Below are positions 1 through 6,304 of a DNA stretch of 6,531 bases, piece by piece. This DNA is from Nanosynbacter sp. (GTDB taxonomy: Bacteria > Patescibacteriota > Saccharimonadia > Saccharimonadales > Saccharimonadaceae): NCBI GenBank assembly GCA_015257635.1, contig JABZJU010000029.1, positions 1-6,531 of the forward strand, read 5' to 3'. Position 1 is the stretch's first letter. Each line of letters opens with the position of its first letter. The translations under genes were made by a program, and so were the position numbers. The notes under the pieces are model-generated. The model was not told the DNA's origin. It ran no database searches and saw only the letters and a list, made by a program, of their open reading frames with translations.

Positions 1-1311
1 TGCTACAGCTGCCACGGCGCGATCTTGCCCGATGACTTGGCGGCTGATTGATTCTTCCAATTTAGTCAATTTGCTAGATTCGCTTTCCATCAATCGCTCC
101 ACTGGAATTCCGGTCCAGCGCGCCACCACGCCAGCGATATCGTCAGGCGTAACTTCTTCGCGGAGCAATCGGTCGTGAGTTGGAATCGCCGCTAGCTCTT
201 CGCGGGCGCTTGCTAATTTTTTCTCCAGATCCGGTAAATCGCCATATTTAATGCGGCTGGCGGTGGCTAAGTCTGCGTCGCGTTCAGCAATTTCTAATTG
301 TGAGCGCAGATTGTCCATTTTTTCGGTAGTCGTGTTGACGGTTTGCAAAATGTCTTTTTCGTGTTGCCATTTTTTATCAATCACTTCGGCTTTTGCGCGA
401 ATCTCGGCAATTTGCTCCTTGATCTCATCTTTGCGAATATTGGCGTGATCGGATTTGTCTTTTTTTAGAGCCGCTTCCTCGATTTCCAATTGCAAGCGTC
501 TATTGTTTAATCGATCTAGCGCAATTGGCACGCTTTCTAATTGCATTTTGAGCGAGCTGGTCGCTTCGTCGAGCAAATCGACTGCTTTGTCTGGCAAGAA
601 TCGGTCGGGCAAATACCTGGTAGATAATCTGGCGGCTGCCACGATTGCGTCATCAGCGATTTTTACTCCGTGATGAATTTCGTATTTTTCCTTCAATCCG
701 CGCAAGATGGCGACGGTGTCGTCAAAGCTTGGTTCGCCAACGTAAACTGGCTGGAATCTTCGTTCTAAGGCGGCATCTTTTTCGACATATTGACGATATT
801 CAGCGAGTGTCGTCGCGCCAATCATGTGCAATTTTCCGCGAGCCAGCGCTGGCTTTAACATATTGCCCGCGTCCATGCTGCCTTCGCTTTTTCCAGCGCC
901 AACCATGGTGTGAATTTCATCGACAAAAAGAATAATCTCGCCGGCTGCGTCTTCTACTTCTTTCAGAACGGCTTTCAATCGATCCTCAAATTGTCCGCGG
1001 AAACTAGCGCCCGCCAGAAGACTGGAAATTTCTAGGGAAATTAGTCGCTTATCCTTCAGTGAAGCGGGAACGTTGCCTTTAACAATTCGTTGCGCCAACG
1101 CCTCAACAATTGCGGTTTTACCAACTCCCGGCTCACCGATGAGGACGGGATTGTTTTTGGTGCGGCGACTCAAAATCTGCATAGTGCGTCGAATTTCTTC
1201 ATCTCGACCGATCACTGGATCGAGTTTACCTTCTCGCGCCAACGCCGTTATATCTGTACCGAATTTTTCGAGTGGTTTAGTTGTTTCTTCTTGATTCATG
1301 TTTGGTGGCAT
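1..1311 (-). CDS. clpB: ClpB disaggregase lacking the N-terminal domain (3' part beyond window)
   Basis: This encodes the first 437 residues of ClpB, the cytoplasmic Hsp100 ATPase that works with DnaK to pull proteins out of aggregates. AAA1 is clear: Walker A GEPGVGKT at residues 59-66, Walker B ILFVDE at 127-132, sensor GATT at 165-168 and arginine-finger pair R184/R185 in ALERRF. The heptad-rich stretch at about 255-375 is the coiled-coil middle domain that separates ClpB from ClpA. ARWTGIPV at 398-405 opens AAA2, and the window ends before its Walker A. The usual N-terminal substrate domain of about 145 residues is absent, so the protein begins at the linker. I chose the ATG at 1311 because AAAAGGAGG sits five bases upstream. 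An in-frame ATG at 1392 would add 27 residues that do not resemble Clp_N, and it lies inside the predicted -10 box. The aromatic pore-loop residue is Phe104, where Tyr is usual. Very sure of the family. Confidence 0.96.
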   Translation of the reverse strand, partial: MPPNMNQEETTKPLEKFGTDITALAREGKLDPVIGRDEEIRRTMQILSRRTKNNPVLIGEPGVGKTAIVEALAQRIVKGNVPASLKDKRLISLEISSLLAGASFRGQFEDRLKAVLKEVEDAAGEIILFVDEIHTMVGAGKSEGSMDAGNMLKPALARGKLHMIGATTLAEYRQYVEKDAALERRFQPVYVGEPSFDDTVAILRGLKEKYEIHHGVKIADDAIVAAARLSTRYLPDRFLPDKAVDLLDEATSSLKMQLESVPIALDRLNNRRLQLEIEEAALKKDKSDHANIRKDEIKEQIAEIRAKAEVIDKKWQHEKDILQTVNTTTEKMDNLRSQLEIAERDADLATASRIKYGDLPDLEKKLASAREELAAIPTHDRLLREEVTPDDIAGVVARWTGIPVERLMESESSKLTKLEESISRQVIGQDRAVAAVA

Positions 1312-1316
1312 AAAAT

Positions 1317-1325
1317 CCTCCTTTT
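1317..1325 (-). promoter_or_regulatory. clpB Shine-Dalgarno sequence
   Basis: Read on the minus strand this is AAAAGGAGG, five bases before the ATG at 1311. It is near-ideal for 16S rRNA pairing and fixes the short, N-domain-free start. No comparable site precedes the longer in-frame ATG at 1392. Confidence 0.85.
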
Positions 1326-1387
1326 GGTTTTTAGTCCTAATTTGTTGCGCCCCAGTAAAAGACAGAATGGTGAAATTTGATGTAGTT

Positions 1388-1416
1388 ATCATAACAAATT
1401 AGCACTCTCAGTGCAA
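1388..1416 (-). promoter_or_regulatory. clpB vegetative promoter overlapping the operator
   Basis: On the minus strand TTGCAC (1416-1411) and TATGAT (1393-1388) are separated by exactly 17 bases, a good sigma-70-type promoter. The -35 box lies almost wholly in the nine-base spacer of the CIRCE palindrome, so bound HrcA would block RNA polymerase. Transcription would start near 1381 and give a leader of about 70 bases before the clpB start. Both boxes are seen directly; the start point is inferred. Confidence 0.75.
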
Positions 1417-1425
1417 GAGTGCTAA
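1399..1425. promoter_or_regulatory. CIRCE operator (HrcA binding site), perfect palindrome
   Basis: TTAGCACTC (1399-1407), nine bases, then GAGTGCTAA (1417-1425). This matches the CIRCE consensus at every arm position. CIRCE is the operator of HrcA, the repressor of dnaK/groE-type heat-shock genes in many bacteria. Its overlap with the clpB promoter makes clpB the obvious target. It also lies just upstream of the galE -10 box on the other strand, so an effect on galE is possible but not shown. Confidence 0.95.
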
Positions 1426-1448
1426 TAAAATAAATAGGCTTTTTGTAG

Positions 1449-1454
1449 TATAAT
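1449..1454 (+). promoter_or_regulatory. galE -10 box, probable leaderless start
   Basis: A perfect TATAAT is followed by six bases and then the galE ATG at 1461, so the expected transcription start coincides with the A of the start codon. No Shine-Dalgarno sequence precedes the ATG. The expected -35 region (about 1426-1431) is poor and directly abuts the CIRCE element. The box is seen; leaderless transcription is inferred. Confidence 0.65.
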
Positions 1455-1460
1455 AAGTGT

Positions 1461-2474
1461 ATGAATATTCTTGTCACTGGTGGCGCTGGATATATCGGCG
1501 GTCACACAATCATCGAACTATTATCATCAAATCATAACGTAGTGGTTGTTGATAATTTATCAAACTCGTCCATCGAGAGTCTGAGGCGAGTTGAAGAAAT
1601 CACTGGTCAATCAATACCGTTTCACGAATTCGATTTGTGTGATCATCAGCGACTATCAGAATTATTTAAGACTGAGAAAATTGACGCTGTGATTCACTTT
1701 GCTGGGTTGAAGGCGGTTGGTGAATCGGTTGAAAAGGCGCTTCTTTACTATAAAAATAACCTTGAAAGCACGTTGGTTTTGCTTGATGTGATGCAAGAAT
1801 TTGACGTGAAGAAATTGGTGTTTTCTAGTTCGGCAACAGTTTATGGCGATCCTGCTAAATTACCAGTTACCGAAGATATGCCGTTGTCTGCCACAAATCC
1901 ATATGGCCAAACAAAGTTGATGATTGAGCAAATGCTTCGCGATATTTCTGCGACAAATCAAAATTCGCAATTTACATCTCTCCGCTATTTTAATCCAGTT
2001 GGCGCGCATCCGAGTGGTCGCATCGGGGAAGATCCCTCAGGAATCCCAAATAATCTCCTGCCGTTTGTGTCGCAAGTTGCTGTTGGTAAGCGAGAGCATT
2101 TGAGCGTTTTTGGCGACGATTATGACACTCCAGATGGAACTGGCGTGCGCGATTATATTCACGTGGTTGATTTGGCGAAGGCTCACGTGGCGGCTCTGGA
2201 GAATTTGGGTCGCCCGAACGAATATAAAGTCTATAATATCGGCACCGGTCGTGGCACTTCAGTTTTGGAATTAGTGAAGGCGTTTGAGAAGGCGTCTGGT
2301 CGTGATGTTCCGTATCAAGTTACGCCACGTCGAGCAGGTGACATTGCGGCGTGCTATGCAGACCCGAGCTTGGCGGAGAGAGAGCTAGGTTGGCGAGCAG
2401 AATTGACAATTGAAGATGCTTGCCGCGACGCTTGGAATTGGCAGAGCAATAATCCAAATGGCTACAATGGCTAA
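1461..2474 (+). CDS. galE: UDP-glucose 4-epimerase
   Basis: GalE interconverts UDP-glucose and UDP-galactose in the cytoplasm, using tightly bound NAD. It supplies galactosyl donors for surface polysaccharides or lets galactose enter glycolysis. It is an extended short-chain dehydrogenase. The NAD-binding TGGAGYIGG is at residues 6-14, Asp31 (DNLSNS) contacts the adenosine ribose, catalytic Ser124 is in SSSATVYG, and Tyr148/Lys152 form the YxxxK pair. The substrate-binding RYFNPVGAHPSG and VRDYIHVVDLA follow. At 337 residues it is one shorter than the E. coli enzyme and appears intact. It starts directly behind a -10 box with no Shine-Dalgarno sequence. It is divergent from clpB, and its stop overlaps the stop of the convergent downstream gene. 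No galK or galT is in view, so an envelope role is the likelier one. UDP-GlcNAc activity cannot be excluded. Confidence 0.96.
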   Translation: MNILVTGGAGYIGGHTIIELLSSNHNVVVVDNLSNSSIESLRRVEEITGQSIPFHEFDLCDHQRLSELFKTEKIDAVIHFAGLKAVGESVEKALLYYKNNLESTLVLLDVMQEFDVKKLVFSSSATVYGDPAKLPVTEDMPLSATNPYGQTKLMIEQMLRDISATNQNSQFTSLRYFNPVGAHPSGRIGEDPSGIPNNLLPFVSQVAVGKREHLSVFGDDYDTPDGTGVRDYIHVVDLAKAHVAALENLGRPNEYKVYNIGTGRGTSVLELVKAFEKASGRDVPYQVTPRRAGDIAACYADPSLAERELGWRAELTIEDACRDAWNWQSNNPNGYNG

Positions 2475-4039
2475 TTGCCGGATTTGGTGAAAATCTTATT
2501 TTCGTAATAAGCGGAACGTTTGGAAAGTTCTGAATTTAAGTTTTCAATTCCGCCGTATTGTTCGACCAAGGTTTTCTTTCCAGAAAATAAGTTTGTGCCC
2601 AGACCTAATCGGTCGCCGTCAATTTTAACTCCCAGCGCCGCCAAAGTTGACGGATACATATCGAATGTCGTGAATTGACGATTCTTTGAGTGGCTAGTTG
2701 AAACGGCTGGATTTATAAACGTGTTGTAAATGGTTCGCTGATAATTAGTTCCGCCAATTTTTTCGTCGTAGTATGAAGTCTGCATTCCTAAATGGTCGCC
2801 AGAAATGACAATCGTGGTGTTTTCATAAAATGGCTGAGACTTAACCCAATTGACGAATGCGGCGACTTGTTTTGAGGAGCAAGCGTGAACATTGTCGTAT
2901 TGATTACTGAAAGTTTTGGCGCAGGTTTCATCCAAATAGCCATCGGTAAAATGCGTGTCGGCGGTCAATAATTGTAAGTTAAATGGCTTGTCTGACGCCG
3001 CCAAGCGCGAGGCTTCTTCGCGGGCAAATTGGAATAATTTTTTATCTTCATAACCCCACCAAACTTTGTAATCTTCGGAGATTTTTCCGTGTTTTTTGGC
3101 GTAATTGTAATCTTCGATATTGAAATTGCCGTGCTGAGTTAATAATTTATCGCGTCCGCCAAAACTTGCTTCAGAGCCCATAACAAATGTTTGATTATAG
3201 CCTTGTTTTTCTAAAATCTCACCAAGACTATAAGCGCCTGGCAAGAATTTTTTAAACTCGCCCAGGGCGTTATGGTCGCGTCCGCCAACCAAGTTTTCTT
3301 TCAGTGGGACGCCAGCAGATTGCGCAGCCATTCCTGCCACAGTCCAGCCAGTGTTTGTTGCAGGTAAAGCGCCGCCGACACCGGATGCTTTGTTTGAGAA
3401 TGAGGTATTTTTTAACGCCAATTCTTCCAGCTCTGGAATAACGGAGGTTTCGGAACTGCCGCCATTAGCCTTTGATGCCAAAGTGTTTTCCATTGACTCT
3501 AAATAGATGTATATTAAGTTGCGTTTTTTCTCTGGAAAAGTCAATTTGGCGGTTTTTGGATTAACATAATTTTCTTCGTATAATTTGGTCGATTGGGTTA
3601 GGGCATAAATATAGTTAGGGATGCCAAAACTTTGAATGAGAAGGACAATTGCAATTAAAAACATACTCAGCGAGTAAATTGCTTGATTTCGTAATCTCAA
3701 AAATGACAGGGTAAATTTTCGTGATGATTTGATTTTTTTCAAACAGAAGGCGATTATGCGATTGATAAAAGAGATCGATTTGTCGAACATTGGGATTAAT
3801 AAAGCGCCGAATAATAGGAAAACCAGCGGAAGATTTTGTAGGACGGCCGACCATAAATTGTCAGATTTGCCACCAGCTAATCCGTTGACGAAATAAAAAA
3901 TTATCTCGTCGATTTGTGAACCTTTAAAGACGATATATTTATAGCGCGCCGCAATTAAGCAAAATGCCGCCAAAAAAAGCAAAATGATTGATATTGATTT
4001 AATCCAGAAACGTTTGGTAAATTTAATTTTTCTCACCAT
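2471..4039 (-). CDS. Phosphoglycerol transferase / LTA synthase-like membrane protein (sulfatase superfamily)
   Basis: The protein has 522 residues: an N-terminal membrane part followed by a large sulfatase-fold domain outside the cell. Hydrophobic segments lie near residues 13-31, 67-85 and 119-140, with a possible extra one near 42-54. Catalytic-fold landmarks are Glu181 (YLESMENT), likely nucleophile Thr233 in GWTVAGM, and Asp415/His416 in ISGDHLGM. In LtaS and OpgB the corresponding Glu, Thr and Asp-His bind metal and carry the phosphoglycerol intermediate. The GWTVAGMAAQSAGVPL stretch (231-246) recalls OpgB/MdoB, phosphoglycerol transferase I, more than LtaS. Cys373 and Cys387 could form a disulfide. 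The likely job is moving glycerol phosphate from a lipid to an envelope glycopolymer; substrate and product are inferred. No Shine-Dalgarno sequence precedes the ATG. A GTG one codon in (4036) is an alternative leaderless start. The gene is convergent with galE. Confidence 0.85.
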   Translation of the reverse strand: MVRKIKFTKRFWIKSISIILLFLAAFCLIAARYKYIVFKGSQIDEIIFYFVNGLAGGKSDNLWSAVLQNLPLVFLLFGALLIPMFDKSISFINRIIAFCLKKIKSSRKFTLSFLRLRNQAIYSLSMFLIAIVLLIQSFGIPNYIYALTQSTKLYEENYVNPKTAKLTFPEKKRNLIYIYLESMENTLASKANGGSSETSVIPELEELALKNTSFSNKASGVGGALPATNTGWTVAGMAAQSAGVPLKENLVGGRDHNALGEFKKFLPGAYSLGEILEKQGYNQTFVMGSEASFGGRDKLLTQHGNFNIEDYNYAKKHGKISEDYKVWWGYEDKKLFQFAREEASRLAASDKPFNLQLLTADTHFTDGYLDETCAKTFSNQYDNVHACSSKQVAAFVNWVKSQPFYENTTIVISGDHLGMQTSYYDEKIGGTNYQRTIYNTFINPAVSTSHSKNRQFTTFDMYPSTLAALGVKIDGDRLGLGTNLFSGKKTLVEQYGGIENLNSELSKRSAYYENKIFTKSGN

Positions 4040-4042
4040 TCT

Positions 4043-4051
4043 ATTATATCA
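4043..4051 (-). promoter_or_regulatory. Extended -10 promoter of the phosphoglycerol-transferase-like gene
   Basis: The minus strand reads TGATATAAT, an extended -10 element (TG-n-TATAAT). Only three bases separate it from the ATG at 4039, while the next codon, GTG at 4036, is at the spacing expected for +1. That suggests a leaderless message, perhaps initiating at GTG. No good -35 box is visible, which the extended -10 could offset. Confidence 0.6.
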
Positions 4052-4076
4052 CTTACGTTTTTTGAGGATGAAGGGG

Positions 4077-4082
4077 TATAAT
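4077..4082 (+). promoter_or_regulatory. -10 box of the amino-acid ABC operon, probable leaderless start
   Basis: A perfect TATAAT followed by six bases (AAAAGC) and the ATG at 4089 gives the same geometry as at galE. AAGGGG at 4071-4076 is 12 bases from the ATG and would fall outside the transcript if this box is used, so it is unlikely to be a ribosome site. No convincing -35 box is seen. The opposite-strand -10 lies only 28 bases away. Confidence 0.65.
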
Positions 4083-4088
4083 AAAAGC

Positions 4089-4880
4089 ATGAGCAAGAAT
4101 AAGACGCGCACATTCGGAATTAGCTGGTGGATTGGACTGGTTTTATTTGCGGGGATGATTTGTTTGATGTTGGGCGATATTTTACATCGAGATGGCGTAA
4201 TTGGCTCAAAAACTGATGTTCTGGTGATGGGCACGAATGCTGGATTTAAGCCGTTTGAATATATTGATAATAATCAAGTGGTTGGCTTTGATGTTGATCT
4301 GGCGAGGGAAATTGCTAAGAGCTTGGGTAAAGATTTGAAGGTCGAAGATATGTCGTTTGATGGGCTACTTCCGGCGCTGGATAGTGGGCAAATTGATATG
4401 GTGGCAGCTGGAATGACAGTGACGACTGAGCGAGAAAAAAATGCGCTGTTTTCAGATTCGTATTATTCGGCGTCACAGAGAATAATTGTTAAAAAGGGCA
4501 GTCCGATTCGTAATAAATATCAATTGCCAGGGCGAAAAATTGGCGTACAGCTAGGCACGACTGGTGATACTTTGGCGTCTAAAATTGCTGGCGCATCAGT
4601 CACACAATTCCAAACCGCGCCGAGTGTTTTGCAGGAATTAAGTTCGGGAAAAATTGAAGCGGTCATTCTGGACGACGCTCCCGCAAAGCAGTATTCGGCT
4701 GGATTTTCTGACTTAGAAATCTTACCGGGCGCGCTCAGCGATGAAAGTTATGCGATTGCTATTAAAAAGGACAATAAAGACCTCCTAGAAAAGGTTAATA
4801 AAGAAATTGCCAAGATGAAAAAAGACGGTCGCTATGAAAAGCTGATCCGCAAATATTTTGGCGAGGAGGCTAAATCGTGA
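4089..4880 (+). CDS. Amino-acid ABC transporter substrate-binding protein (family 3), membrane-anchored
   Basis: This 263-residue extracellular receptor captures a polar amino acid and delivers it to the permease encoded next. After a short basic N-terminus there is one hydrophobic segment (about residues 11-31). It has no clear lipobox: the Cys25 context, GMIC, does not fit. It is therefore probably an uncleaved anchor rather than a lipoprotein. The family 3 signature GFDVDLAREIAK starts at residue 66. Arg115 (TTER) should bind the ligand carboxylate, GVQLGTTGD (152-160) lines the second lobe, and Asp195/Asp196 (VILDDAPA) should bind the amino group. I chose the ATG at 4089 because TATAAT lies six bases before it. 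In-frame ATGs at 4068 and 3984 lie upstream of that box, and the latter would also run into the divergent gene. The last four bases overlap the permease start. Ligand unknown; glutamine, arginine or cystine are all possible. Confidence 0.93.
   Translation: MSKNKTRTFGISWWIGLVLFAGMICLMLGDILHRDGVIGSKTDVLVMGTNAGFKPFEYIDNNQVVGFDVDLAREIAKSLGKDLKVEDMSFDGLLPALDSGQIDMVAAGMTVTTEREKNALFSDSYYSASQRIIVKKGSPIRNKYQLPGRKIGVQLGTTGDTLASKIAGASVTQFQTAPSVLQELSSGKIEAVILDDAPAKQYSAGFSDLEILPGALSDESYAIAIKKDNKDLLEKVNKEIAKMKKDGRYEKLIRKYFGEEAKS
4864..4869 (+). promoter_or_regulatory. Permease Shine-Dalgarno sequence deciding a GTG start
   Basis: AGGAGG lies seven bases before the GTG at 4877, inside the end of the binding-protein gene. 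It supports the GTG start and the four-base GTGA overlap, which suggests translational coupling. It also shows that the organism does use Shine-Dalgarno initiation within operons. Confidence 0.85.
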
Positions 4881-5587
4881 ATTTTTGGGAAGTGATTTTT
4901 GGCGGCGGTCGATGGCTATTTTTATGGCATGGATTAGAAGTGACGCTGGTTTTGACTGTGTTATCGCTGATTTTAGGATCGGCAATTGGCGTGCTTGTCG
5001 CCCTGATGCGCACGTCGAATTTACGACCATTTGGCAGGATGAAAACGAGCAGACTCGCGAACTTTAATCCGCTGGCTAGTTTGGGAAAAATTTATGTCGA
5101 TATTATTCGCGGCACGCCACTTTTGGTCCAGCTATTGATTATGTATTACGTCGTTTTTGGGTCGTATCAATTTATGCCGAAGATTTTTGTGGCGGCGGTG
5201 GCGTTCGGGATAAATAGCGGTGCGTATATCGCCGAGATTATTCGTGGCGGAATTCAGAGTATTGACAAGGGTCAAATGGAAGCGGCCAGGTCTTTGGGAT
5301 TGAGTAATTGGCAGGCAATGCGGCTGGTTATTTTACCACAAGCAATGAGAAATTCATTGCCGGCGTTGATTAGTGAATTTATCGCGCTATTAAAGGAAAC
5401 TTCGGTTGTTGGTTGGATTGGCCTGAATGATATTATGCGAGGCGCGGACAATATTCGTTTTCAGACGGCGACAGCTTTTCAGTCGCTATTTGCCGCTGCG
5501 GCGATGTACTTAATTTTGACGGCGATTTTTACGCGAGTAATGGCGCGAGTAGAAAGGAAATTGAAGCATGACGATGATCAGCGTTAA
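4877..5587 (+). CDS. Polar amino-acid ABC transporter permease (HisM/GlnP family)
   Basis: This 236-residue integral membrane subunit forms the translocation pore of the importer, most likely as a homodimer since only one permease gene is present. Hydrophobic spans lie near residues 21-43, 81-110, 161-180 and 199-219. The family motif RGTPLLVQ is at 78-85. The cytoplasmic EAA loop, which docks on the ATPase, starts at Glu135 ([12 protein letters not shown]) and continues through its conserved Gly141 to LPQA (153-156). The loop between the first span and RGTPLL (about 45-72) is long and basic for this family. The start is GTG with a strong Shine-Dalgarno sequence and overlaps the binding-protein stop by four bases. 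The 3' end overlaps the ATPase gene by 20 bases. The gene is intact, and the family call is very secure. Confidence 0.95.
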   Translation: MNFWEVIFGGGRWLFLWHGLEVTLVLTVLSLILGSAIGVLVALMRTSNLRPFGRMKTSRLANFNPLASLGKIYVDIIRGTPLLVQLLIMYYVVFGSYQFMPKIFVAAVAFGINSGAYIAEIIRGGIQSIDKGQMEAARSLGLSNWQAMRLVILPQAMRNSLPALISEFIALLKETSVVGWIGLNDIMRGADNIRFQTATAFQSLFAAAAMYLILTAIFTRVMARVERKLKHDDDQR

Positions 5588-6290
5588 AAACTTGAAAAAA
5601 ACGTTTGGCACAAATCGAGTTCTTCGCGATATTGACGTGGAAATTGAAGAGGGCGAGATTGTCGTGGTAGTTGGATCTAGTGGTTCTGGCAAGTCGACAT
5701 TCTTGCGTTGTCTGAACTTGCTGGAGGAGCCGACTTCAGGCGAGATTATTGTCGATGGAGTGAAAATTACTGATCCACACGTAAACTTGAACGCGTTGCG
5801 TCAGAATATTGGCATGGTTTTTCAGCAATTTAATCTGTTTCCAAATTTGAGCGTGATTGAAAATATTAAATTAGCTCCGAAAAAACTGCGTAAATTTTCA
5901 GATCAAAAAGCGACAAAATTGGCGCGAAGTTTATTGGACGATGTTGGGCTATTAGACAAAGCGGACGCTTCGCCGAATAGTTTGTCTGGCGGTCAAAAAC
6001 AGCGAGTAGCAATTGCGCGGGCGCTAGCGATGGAGCCGAAAATCATGCTTTTTGACGAGCCTACTTCAGCGCTAGACCCAGAGATGATTGGCGAAGTTTT
6101 GGACGTGATTAGGAAAGTTGCCAAAAAGGGAATGACGATGGTAATCGTTACGCACGAGATGAAATTCGCCCGTGAAGTCGGGACTAGGATGATTTTCTTA
6201 GACAAGGGCGAAATAATCGAAAATGGGACGCCTGAACAAGTTATGGATCACCCGAAAACTGAACGCGCTAAAAAATTCTTCGCCAAATAG
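5568..6290 (+). CDS. Polar amino-acid ABC transporter ATP-binding protein (GlnQ/HisP family)
   Basis: This 240-residue cytoplasmic ATPase powers the importer, and two copies would bind the EAA loops of the permease dimer. All nucleotide-binding motifs are present: Walker [10 protein letters not shown] (36-44), Q-loop Gln86 ([10 protein letters not shown]), signature LSGGQ (139-143), Walker B IMLFDE (159-164), D-loop SALD (167-170) and H-loop His196 (VTHEM). Length and the FNLFP and [10 protein letters not shown] stretches match the GlnQ/HisP/ArtP group. The start at 5568 has AAGGA about nine bases upstream; an ATG two codons later is possible but worse placed. It is the last gene of the operon and ends 14 bases before a convergent gene. 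No Rho-independent terminator is visible, since the hairpin at 6293-6304 has only four base pairs and no T run. Confidence 0.96.
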   Translation: MTMISVKNLKKTFGTNRVLRDIDVEIEEGEIVVVVGSSGSGKSTFLRCLNLLEEPTSGEIIVDGVKITDPHVNLNALRQNIGMVFQQFNLFPNLSVIENIKLAPKKLRKFSDQKATKLARSLLDDVGLLDKADASPNSLSGGQKQRVAIARALAMEPKIMLFDEPTSALDPEMIGEVLDVIRKVAKKGMTMVIVTHEMKFAREVGTRMIFLDKGEIIENGTPEQVMDHPKTERAKKFFAK

Positions 6291-6304
6291 CCCGAGTGAC
6301 CTCG

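Noticed and set aside
251..1380. Several plus-strand open frames of 65-96 codons
   Set aside because: They lie antisense to the strongly conserved clpB frame, encode low-complexity Ser/Arg-rich peptides and match no family, so they are shadows of clpB.
1309..1392. Longer clpB start at ATG 1392 (27 extra residues)
   Set aside because: The ATG overlaps the predicted -10 box, has no Shine-Dalgarno sequence, and the added residues do not resemble Clp_N or the linker. The ATG at 1311 has an ideal ribosome site.
2489..2503. Inverted repeat GAAAAT-CTT-ATTTTC as a galE terminator
   Set aside because: The stem is A/T-rich and six base pairs long, it has no T run after it, and it lies inside the convergent coding sequence. 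It is probably chance.
3984..4088. Longer binding-protein starts at 3984 or 4068
   Set aside because: Both lie upstream of the TATAAT at 4077. The 3984 start would also overlap the divergent gene, and the GAGG before 4068 abuts the ATG with no spacing.
4785..5067. Small frames on both strands around the permease start
   Set aside because: They overlap the binding-protein end and permease start, which are secure by family motifs, and show no recognisable sequence of their own.
6293..6304. CGAG-TGAC-CTCG hairpin as a terminator between the ABC operon and the convergent gene
   Set aside because: Only four base pairs and no T tract on either strand, too weak to call.
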